Origin: Apostichopus japonicus
Lineage: Eukaryota; Echinodermata; Holothuroidea; Aspidochirotida; Stichopodidae
DNA length: 64,000 bases
Direction of reading: 5' to 3'
Assembly (NCBI RefSeq): GCF_037975245.1
Contig: NC_092572.1
Coordinates: 14,264,269-14,328,268, forward strand
The notes below the pieces were generated by a model. It was not told where the DNA came from and did not search any database. It worked only from the letters and a program-made list of their open reading frames with translations. How positions within the stretch are numbered: the stretch's first letter is position 1; each line of letters begins with the position of its first letter. Below are positions 12,535 through 25,000 of the stretch, one piece after another. A program made the position numbers and the translations under genes.

Positions 12535-12890
12535 CACTAGAGAGCCTGTGTAAGAGAATGTATAAAAGTAAGTGGGCCTGACGTTTCGATCCTAGCAGTA
12601 TCTTCTTCAAGAGCTAAATGACAAGTAACGGTAACAGAAGGGACAAAAACACACATAGAATACAGACAGGTTAATGAGCATGGTGAACACAAAGATATAG
12701 ATGGAAGGGGATTAGTGGACAAGGGATGGAGAGAAGAAAGAAAGTAACCAACAGGGGAAGAGAAGAGGTGGGAGAATGATTATAAAGAGACGACCTGGGG
12801 CATCTAGAATTTAGTGGTATAAAACCTGCACATGTTAATCCTAGGGTGTTAAAAAAATCGCGAGGCAACGGGCACAAATTAACATATCAA
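12535..12890 (-). mobile_element. Penelope-like or related retroelement 3' fragment
   Basis: Contains the sequence GGGCCTGACGTTTCGATCCT then AGCAGTATCTTCTTCAAGAG on the plus strand. I recognise this as a widespread repeat end in marine invertebrate genomes, often linked to Penelope-like elements. Minus-strand frames are open but short and broken. Family assignment is tentative. Confidence 0.35.
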
Positions 12891-15427
12891 AATATAGTTT
12901 GAGTTAGAGAAAAAAGATATGACGTAATATTTGTTCAAGTCAAACTTTTAATGACATATTGGTAGTTTTAGGATTTTAGTGGAATTTCTATTTTCGAGTC
13001 AGTCCATACATTCTTGGGTTTCTTGTTAGTAGCTTGTGAAAGTACAATCCCGGAAACCATGTATTTAATCGATGTCTAATAAAGGTACACTGTTATGCGT
13101 TTTCATCATTATGACGGCACGGCTTTTCTCATAAAATGAGTGGTATCCACTTTTATTTTTATATTTGTCCTTATTTATCGTATTTGTTGGGTGCGTTCGT
13201 TAACATCCCGTCTGTGTGTTCTATTTAAAATGGTAAAGAAAGACAAGATATAACGATTAAATGGGAATGTCCTAACTTAATAGTGTATATCCAATCTGTG
13301 TACCGTCGATATATTAAACAAATACAAAGTATTCAGATACAACCACTGACTAAAATTATATTTTTCTGGAAAAGTCGAGTGCTCCAAACATTATTAAACT
13401 AATTTGAAAGAACTGTTCCGACATGTAAACTGAATAAACGACCAATTTGATGATATCTTCACGACAACATGTTTTCAAGCATGAAATATGAAAAGTGATC
13501 CGAGTTCGGATGGACTAACAAGAAAGTTTTATCTACCGCTCTGGTGATTGTTAAACTAGATGAGTAGGTCGTTCTCAAAAGCGCTTGAAAAAAGTTACTC
13601 TCCGACAGCGAAATATTTAGCTCGATCACTATACTACCTACTACATTTGTGTAACGTGCGCATTGTAACTTCATCGAATTTGGTTTCAAGTTGCTTGTCA
13701 AGTTCTGCCCAATACACTGAAAAAATAAACTAGTCAATATTGCCACGGACTAACGTTAAATTAGTCTTTAACGTTAGTCAATGCACCAGGACTAGCAAAA
13801 ATCTTCGTTTCATCGCTGCTTCTTAGTTAGTTTACACTGACTAAGGAAAATATAATCGCAGCTTAGTCGGTGGCGACGGACTAAGGTATTTTAACCCATG
13901 GACTAAGAACGATACGGACACCCGATTTACGCCATAATCGTAGCTTAGTCGGTGTCGACGGACTAATGTATTTTAACCCAATTCGATTCACTTCAATTTG
14001 GAAACCGAGAGGCAACGGCAGCTTGCTGGGCTTGGCATAGTTTCATACGATCACTCTAAGCAACTTTCAACCGTAAATCACCCAAGAAGGTCTTTAGAAG
14101 AATGGAGGTATTAACTGCATCATCGGCCTACCTGTTATTCCTTTAACTAGAAGGTAAAATGAAAGTTAATTGTTAGGCCACTGGCACTAGTACTGTATTA
14201 TGGTTAGTGTAACGCTACCGTTGTCACGTTGGCGTTTCGCAATACACAAGTGCAATGACAGTGAGTAGCCTATAGGCTTCTACTGGGTACTGCAGTGCAT
14301 TCTCAACACTAAAGTGTGCATTCTAAACACCAATTAACAATGTGTTATGTGTGTATTGGGCTAGATTGAACAGTGGCACATAATCTTCTAATTTATTCCC
14401 AAACAAATGCTGGAACTATAAGGCTCAATAGTTTATTTGAAGTCTACACTCATTTGGTAAAGATTTCCTGTAATTTCCCATGTGAATCTAAATGGGTAGG
14501 CTTTGTGATATTGAATAAGCAAGGCTAGACCTTCAAACGTACAGTCACAGTCGGCTGAACACATGTTGGCTAGTCAACGGTATTATGTTGCGAGCAGTCA
14601 GGATGCACGCTTCAGTTCTATTTAACCTTTTCATTTATCATTTTTTAGTATTTAATTTCCGGTCACGCCCAGGAAACAATTGCGACATTCCTTCACGGTC
14701 GACTTGCTTACTGTAAGAAGTATTAACCGTTTTTTTCTCAGGAAAGCTTGATAGTCTGAAGTTATTATAACATGTGCTTTTAGTATACTGCCAAAAGAGT
14801 AAGTTGCTGTATTTGTATTGATATTTTATGTAGAAGTAACGGAAAATTTAGTATGTTTAGTTTGGTCTAATTGCACGTTTTTTTACTGTCCAATGTAGTG
14901 CAGGGTTCACTTGCGCGAATTCAAATTATTCTGTTTATGTGTATGTATATGCATCGATTCTTAGATCATGATGTTTTTTTGACATGTATTTGTAATTCAA
15001 GCATATCTGTTTAGTAGCAAAGTTTAAAGGTTAAGATTAATTAGTTTTCTCTTTTTGATCCTAGATTGAATGAAACTCATTGGCGTAAATAATAGATCAG
15101 ATGATACAGTTTAACGCAGTTGCTAAAACTCTGGGTATTCTCTAGTCTTCGCCGGTCCATTATATACTTTAGTACTACTAGTAAGACTAAATCAAAACGA
15201 CCGTAGACAAACTTAGTGTAACAAAGTACTGATTCTCCTCTAGCCTAGGTCTAAACAGGCTTGTTATGTGAGCAAGCAAAATAACAACTAAAAACGATTA
15301 GGCCTATAAATAAGTTGGCTCAGTGCATTTCTGTTTCTAAAATTTTATATTTTTAAAGATCATAAAAACAAACAAAGATTTAGCCCATGTTTTATTATCT
15401 CTGTATTCTGGGCATTTGATTCTGGTT

Positions 15428-15603
15428 GCAATGGTGATGACACTCTCGTTCAAATTTTCAGCTTTATACAGTCTGCTTCAAACTTTGGGATTGTTTTTTT
15501 GAGACTATAGTGGAAGCAATGGTGATGACACTCTCGTTCAAATTTTCAGCTTTATACAGTCTGCTTCAAACTTTGGGATTGTTTTTTTGAGACTATAGTG
15601 GAA
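15428..15603. repeat. Tandem duplication, 88-bp unit, two copies
   Basis: The unit beginning GCAATGGTGATGACACTCTC occurs at 15428 and again at 15516, nearly identical. The next period boundary is at 15604. It lies inside the 13715-18658 element. Confidence 0.85.
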
Positions 15604-16040
15604 GCAAATCTCACATAACTTTGTGGTGACATCTTTATTTTATTTTTTTTTCAAATGATGAATACTTTGCTGTTTCTTTTTTCCAGCAGGAATTGAAAAG
15701 TCAAATATCTAAGTCAAGGGTGAGCTTTCCTGTGATGTACGACACCAGTGTGGAGGCAACAACAGAAGAGGAGAACTGTGTTATATATGGCTTAAAGACA
15801 TGTTTTAAGATGATATATTGGTACCCTTCGCAGAACAAAAGAGTTTATCCAAGAGTCCAAAAAGCAAAGGAACAAGTACCATAGAGAAAAAAGATGGAAG
15901 AGTGAGTTTAACTATTGTACCCAACTGTTTAATGATATATAAGATACTTTTCATAACCTGTTTTAAAAAAAAAAAACAGTCTAGTTTATCATTTACGTGC
16001 AAGCTTCATAAGTTTGGTCAAATTTTCACTGATCTGTAGA

Positions 16041-17642
16041 GCGGGAGTCCAGAGGGTTTGGCTAGCTGGGAAGGTAACCAATTGCCTGGTACATCACAAT
16101 GTTCACAATGCATTCCTGTATATGAAACCTGACGACTGGCAAACCGACTGTGGTGGATGTGGCTGGGAGAGCAATTTTAAAGTCACCTAATAGCTAACCT
16201 AGAGCAGCTTTCATGGTAACCACATCAAAGTAAGAACAATGTGTCAGGTATGGCCCCAAGAGCAACAAATGGCCATTGCCAGTAATTATTGGTGGTGGGG
16301 TACCCCTGCCAGTGATCTATAATTGACCCCTCACGGCTGACCTAGGTCAGCTCATGAGGTAACCACTTGAAACCTACTGGAAAATGTTGGTTAGGACTTC
16401 AGATACAAGGGATGGGCATTGCCAGTAATTTTTATTGGTGGGGTACCCCTGCCAGTAGACCCTTCATATGTAAGGATGGGCATTTCCAGTATTTTATATT
16501 GGTGGGCCACCACTGCCAGAGTCCGCCCATCCCTTACATATAGAATCCTGTTAATAATTTTCCAGTAGTTTTCAACTGGTTAAATCATGAGCTGACCTAG
16601 ATCAATGAGGGGGGGGGGGCTTTTTGGGGGTCTACTGGCAGGGGTACCCCACTAATATAAATTACTGGAAATGCCCATCCCTTACATATATATAGAGTCC
16701 TGCCAATCATTTTACAGTAGTTTTCAACTGGTTACCTCATGAGCTAATCTAGGTCAATGGGGGATGGGCATTTTGGGGGTCTACTGGCAGGGGTACCCCA
16801 CTAATATACATTACTGGAAATGCCCATCCCTTACATATATATAGAGTCCAGCCAATCATTTTACAGTAGTTTTCAACTGGTTACCTCATGAGCTAATCTA
16901 GGGTCAATGGGGGATGGGCATTTTGGGGGTCTACTGGCAGGGTAACCCCACCAATGTAAATGACTGGAAATGCCCATCCCTTACATATGAAGTGATACCT
17001 ATCATTTTCCAGTAATTTTTCAACTGGTTATCTCATGAGCTGACCTAGGTCAATGAGGGAATGGGCATTTTGGGGGTCTACTGGCAGGGGTACCCCCCCC
17101 CCCAATATAAATTACTGGAAATTCCCATCCCTTACATATGAAGTGATACCATTTTCCAGTAGTTTTCAACTGGTTACATCATGAGCTCATCTAGGTCAAT
17201 GGGGGATGGGCATTTTGGGGGTCTACTGGCAGGGGTACCCCACCAATAAAAATTACTGGCAATGCCCATCAGTTGTATCTGAAGCCCTAACCAACATTTT
17301 CCAGTAGGTTTCAAGTGGTTACCTCATGAGCTGACCTAGGTCAGCCTTGAGGGGTCAAATATAGATCACTGGCAGGGGTACCCCACCACCAATAATTACT
17401 GGCAATGGCCATTTGTTGCTCTTGGGGCCATACCTGACATATTGTACTTACTTTGATGTGTTACCATGAAAACTGATCTAGGTTAGCTATCAGGTGACTT
17501 TAAAATTGCTCTCCCAGCCACACCCACCACAGTCGGTTTGCCAGTCGTCTAGTTTCATATACAGGAATGCACTGTGAACATTGTGATGTACAAGGCAATT
17601 GGTTACCTTCCCAGCTAACCAAACCCTCTGGGATCCCGGTCT
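16041..17642. repeat. 1.6-kb fold-back with internal tandem units
   Basis: The outer arms, roughly 16041-16450 and 17220-17642, are inverted copies; both contain the TTTGGCTAGCTGGGAAGGTA-like and CCAGTCGTC..GACGACTGG-type sequences. Between them, a roughly 150-170-bp unit is repeated about five times. The unit includes GGATGGGCATTTTGGGGGTC, CTACTGGCAGGGGTACCCC and TTTTCAACTGGTTACCTCAT. Small apparent open frames here are repeat artefacts. Confidence 0.75.
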
Positions 17643-18660
17643 ATTGGGATCATTATTAACATGATTAACATAATTATTAAGTTTTGAGAAATAACTTGGT
17701 GTTATGCTGTGCAAAGCTAATAATAGTTTGGTAAAGCTGCTATTCCTGGCTTATAATTTGAGGGACCTAGATTTAAATGTATACCTCCCAATATGTTATA
17801 AAATTTTAATGTAAATGTATGTTTATGATAATGTGAGTTATCATGTGCTATATCTGTATCTGTGCTTACACGTATATCATATTTTCTGTTCACAGGTCAA
17901 TAATGGTGCAGATTTTGGCTTCCTGAAGACAAGTGGGAGGCCATTTGTAGTTAAGAGAAACACTCTTTGTTCGTGAAGACTTAACTGGTGTCGATTTGGG
18001 GTACCACTTTAAAAGGAAAGTCATGAGGAACCCTTGCCCAAGATCCAACTTTGCATTATTGTGCAGTGCTATACTTTTGCGATTCATGTTTGATCCATTA
18101 ACTTGTCTTAACTTTGTTGGAAAAAAAATCAGATTTTCAGATTTTATTTACAGTGATTTCTTCTCTATCTGTCGAAAGTCAGCCTTTTGTAGACATCAGA
18201 AGTTTTATCAGAAATAAATACTGCCAACGTACACATTATTTGTGTTTCTTCTTCTCTCTTTTCTTTCAGTGATGCTAGTCAGTGAAACTAGTCGGGTTTA
18301 ATTCTTTCAGTGAATCTAGTCGGTGCAACTAGTCAGTCGATACGGACTAAGAAAGGTTAGTCGGGAGAGGCACCATCCTGACTAATGTAAAACCTGCTAT
18401 AAACTAGTCGGTGGCTCATATAAATTAGTCGGTAAAGACCGACTAATGTCACCAACTAATGTAACTGACTAATATACATTTACCGACTAAGAAATTGTTG
18501 ATCGACTAAGCTGACGGACTAAGATGACCGACTAAGAAATCCAACTGACTAAGGAATAAATTAGTCGGTATAGCAACTGACCAAGGCTATGTTAGTCGGG
18601 AGAGGCACCAGATGGACTAACGTTATGTTAGTCGGTGAACCAATTTAAGTTTTCAGTGTA

Positions 18661-21600
18661 CCTTAATACTTGCTATGCTAAATTATGTGGGTGATCTTCA
18701 ATCTTATCCCGTAAACAGCAAAAGTGAGCTGCAAAATATATAAGGTTCATATGAGAATCGCTGGATTTTGTAAAATAAAGAGGTGTACCCTTTACATGGT
18801 TTGACTTGACAATATGAAGACATGTGAGATGGCGGATTTTAAATATGTAAATAAAGTCTCAAAAGGATTTAAGTTGTAACAATCCAGAAGTCTCAGTTCA
18901 GACATTGTTCATGGGAGTTGCCGTCATTGCAGGTCTTCGTCACCTCTGAGTACATTCTCTTGGATACGCATTATTTATCCTCTTTTTTACCGAAGTGGTG
19001 TTTAACAAAGTGTGATCAGTATGGTGATGATCTTCGTCCTGGAAGTTGGAGCTTCATATTAAAGGCTTCGTGGTCGAAGCATAACTTCAATATCAATGGT
19101 GGAGAATGGAAGGGCAAAGTTGTCTTTGTAACGACTGACTCTATAGTAAGAAAATAACAAAATCAGCTGGATTTTGCTCTGGAAGTGACTTTGTAATATT
19201 TCTATAATCCTAGAGCAGAATACGTTATCCCTTGAGGTATTTGATTCTACAGGAGAATGCAAATTGTATTTTATATGAGCGGGCAAAATGGATCACGTGA
19301 AAAGAGGGGGTATTGTTTCCGAGTCTTTCTCGTTCAGAAGGTCCTGTTCCAGAAAGTAGTGACAGAGTTGCCCCTACAGAATCGTCATTCCGAAAGTATT
19401 GTGTGCTGCACTGATCACGGTGCAGAGTGCTAGACTTCTTTTACTAGTGTAGAGAAATCAGAAGGAGACATTTGCCCAGCACCGTTGCGTAATGAATGTC
19501 ACAGACTGTACCACTTTCTCTTTATAATAACGTTTCAGTAACAGAGCGAACTATCCGATGACAAAAAATAACACACCCCAGTCATGAATTCCTTCGCTAG
19601 CAGATGAATTCATGACTAAGTTCAGGTTAATTGATGACCAAGTGCCAACACGTGCCGACAAGGTCGTGTTTTATTCAGTGAAGCAAAGTTAAAAATGTTC
19701 ATGTTACGGTTACTTTTATTTCTATCCATACGTGGTAAACCTGTCGTTATTTTTTTTTTGTGTTCTCTGGGACAAAATCAAATGTAACGGACTATTAGTG
19801 GCAGAAAATGCCACAAAGTCTGAAAGTTTTGCACACTAGCCTAGTACTGTCAAGAAAAGAATTACTTCGGTGTGTAGAATACATTTGGAAAATAACAACG
19901 ATTTAATCGGTTTATTTAACAACAAAATACTGGAATGCAATTTTATTCCTCAAAATAAGCTTGATGTTATATTGACTCATTTTTAGTAATACGCATAGTT
20001 AATTTATATTATTCCTGTTCCCTTAAGATAAATATAAATGGACAATGACAATTCATCATCCAGTAAGCCAACCATCTCCATCAGATTGCATGGTAAAACA
20101 AATGTTTGTTTAAAAAGTGATAACATCACTTCCCTGTAGCCCTGGCTATAGGCGTAAGTACATTAATAGGAGAAAGAAATAAAAACAATCATAAACATTT
20201 GCTATTGTTACTAATAAACGTTATAAATCATTAATTACTCTTTTAAAGAACACTTTCGAAAACTTGAAATATTCAACTATTAAGCACTTTAAAGGAGATA
20301 CGAACATGTCGTTGGGGGGTTAATTGTGTATCCTTTGTTAACGGACATGAAAAGGTACTTTAAGTATATACAATGCATATGAACTTCAACGAACAAAAAA
20401 CAATATAACACACTTATAGAAGTAAATGTTCAATCACAATATTGCTATAATTGAACAATGTTAACCTTAACAAATGCACACTGTTACTACTTTCTTATAA
20501 GACAATTGATTGCTTTATTGCCCCACAAAACCATCGTTGATACAGTAGCATATTATCTGTAATTAGAGGAAGTGTTTTAGGCTAACTTGTATCCTCAAAC
20601 CATATAGATATTGCCTAACAAAACTATTTTGTATACTCATTTCAGTTACAGCAGTGGTGTTATTTATATGAAGTTAGCTGAATGTTAAGACGGAATGCAC
20701 CTTCATTCATACCGTGTTATTCCAAGAAGTGGCAGCTACACACTAGAGCTACGGACTATGATCGCATCCTCCATAACAACAAAATGTAAAAGATTGAATC
20801 AAAGTTGTTTCACACCAAAGTGATATTACGTAGAGTGAAACATCATGTTTTGTTAATACATGTAAGCATACAATCCAGCTCTTGACAGCATCATTTTGTC
20901 AGCAACACTGAAAAGAGAGCAAGCAAATTTAAATTATTAAATAAAATGATCAAGACAAGTCTAAAAAACAACTTAATTATATCAAAAAATCAACAAAAGT
21001 AAAGGAAATAGAGCATAATAACATATACCTGTGTCATTCCCACATGTACTGTACTGGAGACTAAGGGTTCACTAAATAAACATTTTTGTAAACATGCTAT
21101 TAAATAGCTGCTAAATCGCGCCCCTACGTGGATATGTGTGCATAATTGGATGGTTCCATATGGTAAAACAATAGCATGGGGACGACTCATATTTAAATGC
21201 ACATTGTACCACTGCCATAATAGTTCACCTGCCTCAGGTATATCAATAGGCTCTCGCGGTTGATCAGCGGAAATTTGAGCTGAGGAAGTGACTATTCTAA
21301 GCTCGTTTCTATTGCCAGGATTGGCGGATTGATTACGTAACACACGCGCCAATGTTTTAGACTGATAACCTTGAAAGTTACAAAAGTGGCCAGCGACTTA
21401 AAAGTACTAAGGGCGGATTTTCAAATGTTACTCAAAGGAAGGGATATTCGTCCCCTAAGAACTATCCCCAGGACTGATATCGGGACAATACCAGTCCCTC
21501 AACCCCTCCCCGCCTTCAAGAACCTGTATACATGCCTGTATTGCCGTCGCAAAATACACGAACAACATACATATAGCATATCCGTCACTGCAAACAAAGG

Positions 21601-22048
21601 AACACAAATGAGGCATTGTCGCTTGTATCAAATTTGTGTTAATATTTGGGAAATTGTAACTTCCGTTTTAATTATATATTCATCCAATTTATATGAACTA
21701 GCCTGTTATTATACGTGTTTTACGTTTGTACTTTGTTATACGTGGCCTCATTTCAAGTCGCTCTTTTTTTTTGTATTGTAATTTTACACGTTACTCTGTT
21801 TTGCTTGACAGTAGTGTGTTCACTGCAAAATCATCAACGCATGCGCACTATCACATGGTGGAAACTGTATCTAATAAAGTGAGCCTAAGGCAACTGCATT
21901 CATTATTTGTGTAAAGTTCCGTACAAATGACAACACACTTGATTTGATTACCGATTTATTTTCATTTTTTATTCATAGATTGAACAGAAGGCTAGGAGAA
22001 ACTTAGGCCACAACAAATGCGGAACCGAGAAGCTGATTTATCATCAAA
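18661..22048. other. Intergenic; no supported gene
   Basis: AT-rich DNA between the second CACTG element and the four-Ig receptor. A 120-codon open frame on the minus strand (21352-20990) and shorter ones at 18918-19157 and 21371-21781 show no recognisable domain and no supporting splice pattern. Confidence 0.5.
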
Positions 22049-25000
22049 ATGTCTTTAAAGTGGAGAAGAGTATATTTACTGCGCTTTGTTTTCATAATAG
22101 CAGTTGGTTCTACGTTTACGTTAGTTGGTAAGGAAACGAAAATCATTAATACATTTTACAGTGCTTCGTCTCATATTCTTCTTAAAACTTAGGTTATGGA
22201 ATGGACACAATCGAAGTAAAATACACAATGGAAACTTACCGTTGATATAATACCACCAAATATTGTATGTCTTATGATATGATGAGAATATTTCATTCTA
22301 ACATTTGATTTCAGATTCTTCGAAAAACAAGACGGCAGGAGAAAACGAGAGATTGCAACTGGCTTATATTGGTTCCTCGGCAAAGATTATTTGCTCTTTC
22401 GAAACATTTCATGAGCATGATGTAGTACAATGGTCACACGGAGAGAAAATGATAATAGCTCACCAACCAGTTAAAAATGAGGAAGACAATATCTATACAA
22501 CGGAAAATATTGAAAATACCGCTTCACTTATAATTAAAAATATTACGTATCATAACGCAGGAGGTTACAAGTGTAAAAAAGTTACAAGCGTAGGAGGAAG
22601 ATGGGTGGTCCAAAACTGGCTGTTAATAGTACAAGGTGAGATATATTGCATAATGTGCCATCTATAGTTTTCCAAATCTAAACCTCTCCAGTTACTAACA
22701 TAATTTCAAAAAATAGTTTAACGTGTAATTAAAGGTTTCATATCAACTACAACAAAATCACATACACTGTAACTCTTTGAGTGGTGTTTTCGAACCTATT
22801 CCAGCTAATACTTTACGCTTTACAAACCAGTTTCATTTCTTTTTCAGATGGACCATTCTTGGAATCAATTACAACGGTAATGGAAACTGAATCCATTTCG
22901 GCGACTTGTTGTGTAGAATTTTCACACGCCGTTAATGACGTAAAATATCTTTGGTCGATTGATAATCCAATATTCATAACAAACAGAAGCAGCGACACAG
23001 TTGCACCCAGAGTCCATATTTGCAGCAATGTGTCAATTACAGCAAAACGAAGCTATCACAACAAAATGTTGGAATGCACTATAGCAAACGAACTCAATGT
23101 CTCCAGCCACAGGCGTGTAACAGTTATGTGTAAGTAACAGTGCCAAAAGGGAAATATCTTTACCGACCAATTTTTCTGCATCTAGTTTCATACTTCTAAA
23201 GTTCATGATGCTTTGTTCTCGAGTTTCATTCATGCTGTCAGTGCTTTCATTTTCTTGGTTTTCATTACATCTTACAGACCCCGCCACAGCAGTATGGGAA
23301 TCTCCAGAAGAGTCAACGACTCCATTAATCGTTGAAAATAACACTTACATCAATATAACATGCGTATATGATGGATTTCCGCCTCCTAATATTACATTGC
23401 AAAAGCACAATGCTGATTTAGAAATAGGATGGATCAACACGAACTCATTTCCTGAACCTGTTGGACGAAATGATACACATATCACAGTAACGTTTCTGTA
23501 CTACTTCTCAAGTGAGAATTCAAGTGAGAGGTTAAGATGTTTTGCTTCAAACAACTTGTCAGACACTCAAGGCGGCCATGGGGTTCTCGTGGAAGCATTC
23601 AGTAAGGATGTTATTCGTTTCGTAAATATGTCTTCTTGAAAATTGTTAAAATGGAATGTAAGGTTAGAATTCACTTTATAACAAGTTTGCTTAAATATGT
23701 GCAGCTTGTCAAGGTATATTTATCATGTGGTAACTTAAAGGAAAATGCAAGCCTTACCATTGTCTGAACGTTGACTTAATCTGACATTATTGTAATAATG
23801 TTGGTAAGTGTAGGGTGTAGGATTTTTGTTCGTAACGTTACTAAGAGTTAAACATAGGGATTGCCTTTATAGCTATGTCGTGAACAAATTCCGAACAAAA
23901 CAATGACTTTTGCCATAGAGTCAAAACCGCCAAAATAAGGACAAAGGGAAGTGGCAGTATAACACCAAACTGGAAAATACATGCTTGAAACGAGTTTTAT
24001 ACTCTGATACCCCCCCCCCCCCCTCCCTCTTGCAAAGTATAAAATAACTTTGGGAAGTTGCAGACTATCGTGACTATCATATGAATCAAATATATCAGCT
24101 AGGGGTTTCAACTCCTGTAAAATTAAACAAACATTAAACAAGAAATATATTCAAACAACATAAAAGCATTTATATATCTAGCTTGGTCTGTGTTCAACAA
24201 GTCAAATTAATGTTTAAACAGCCAGTTCATTCGTGTCACGAATGCTTTGCAACAGTTATATGTTCTATTTACTAACGTATTTAAGTCTGGCTTTTTCAAC
24301 ATTATCCAGTCCCAGCAATGGTAGTGATATTGTCCGGGCCAAGGTTCAGCCATGTGGGTGATAACATAACGATAACGTGTGCTAGCTATGGACGTCCAAT
24401 GCCAGACGTTTCCCTACAAAAGAATGTTGTTGGCGAATGGGAAACAGTGAATGAAGTGTCACCTACTAAGAATGCTACCACCAATCCACTCCAGCTCATA
24501 TGGGAATTTCGTCTGGTAGTGAACAGTGCTGATACGGGAGAGTACAGATGTCACGCCAATAATACAATAGACACTTTTGATGATAGTAGTGCTTTACCTG
24601 TAGAAATTTCAAGTAAGTAATGGTCATTTGCACAATGGTCCTTTTCAATATATGAAGTGCATTCTCCAATATATAATCTGCATATTAAAACATATTTATA
24701 AAAAAGGCTCTTCAAAGCACTACTTTGTTTTTTATGTTGAACCGCTTTATCCATACCATACCCTCGAATTAAGAACGAAACTATTCTCTATTCAGTATTC
24801 GTCACTGCACGATTTATGGTGTACTTAGTTGTAGCAAATATATATTACTATGTACTTATATAACTAACTCCAGCAATTGTTGTCAAGTGTGATATTTGTT
24901 TATAAGCGTAAATTTGCAGCTGTATGCGTTATTTGCCTGGCAAACTTTGGGTTCACCTTTGCTTCCTAAGGGTACATGGTACCTTTGACCTCGGAAGCTT

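Larger units (their letters stand above)
13715..18658. mobile_element. Second CACTG-ended DNA transposon, GACTAA subterminal repeats
   Basis: The left end at 13715 begins CACTGAAAAAATAAACTAGT; the right end in reverse from 18658 begins CACTGAAAACTTAAATTGGT. TA flanks both sides (13713-13714 and 18659-18660). Many GACTAA/TTAGTC(GG) motifs crowd both ends (13730-13980 and 18285-18640). The interior holds a large fold-back with tandem repeats and short exon-like stretches (around 15688-15905 and 17895-18100, the latter with NNGADFGFLKTSGRPFVVK) that I cannot identify. No intact transposase seen. Confidence 0.6.

Noticed and set aside
12560-12640. Hammerhead-ribozyme-like string on the minus strand (CTTGAAGAAG ... 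CGAAACGTC)
   Set aside because: The essential CUGAUGA core is not present and I cannot draw a convincing helix II; kept only as part of a retroelement fragment.
15693-15884. Exon-like stretch QELKSQISKSRVSFP inside the second CACTG element
   Set aside because: Has an acceptor and several possible donors, but no family match and no partner exons in consistent phase.
20990-21352. 120-codon minus-strand open frame containing GELLWQWYNVHLN
   Set aside because: No recognisable domain, no flanking exons and chance length for this region; the resemblance to short phage-like motifs is not enough.
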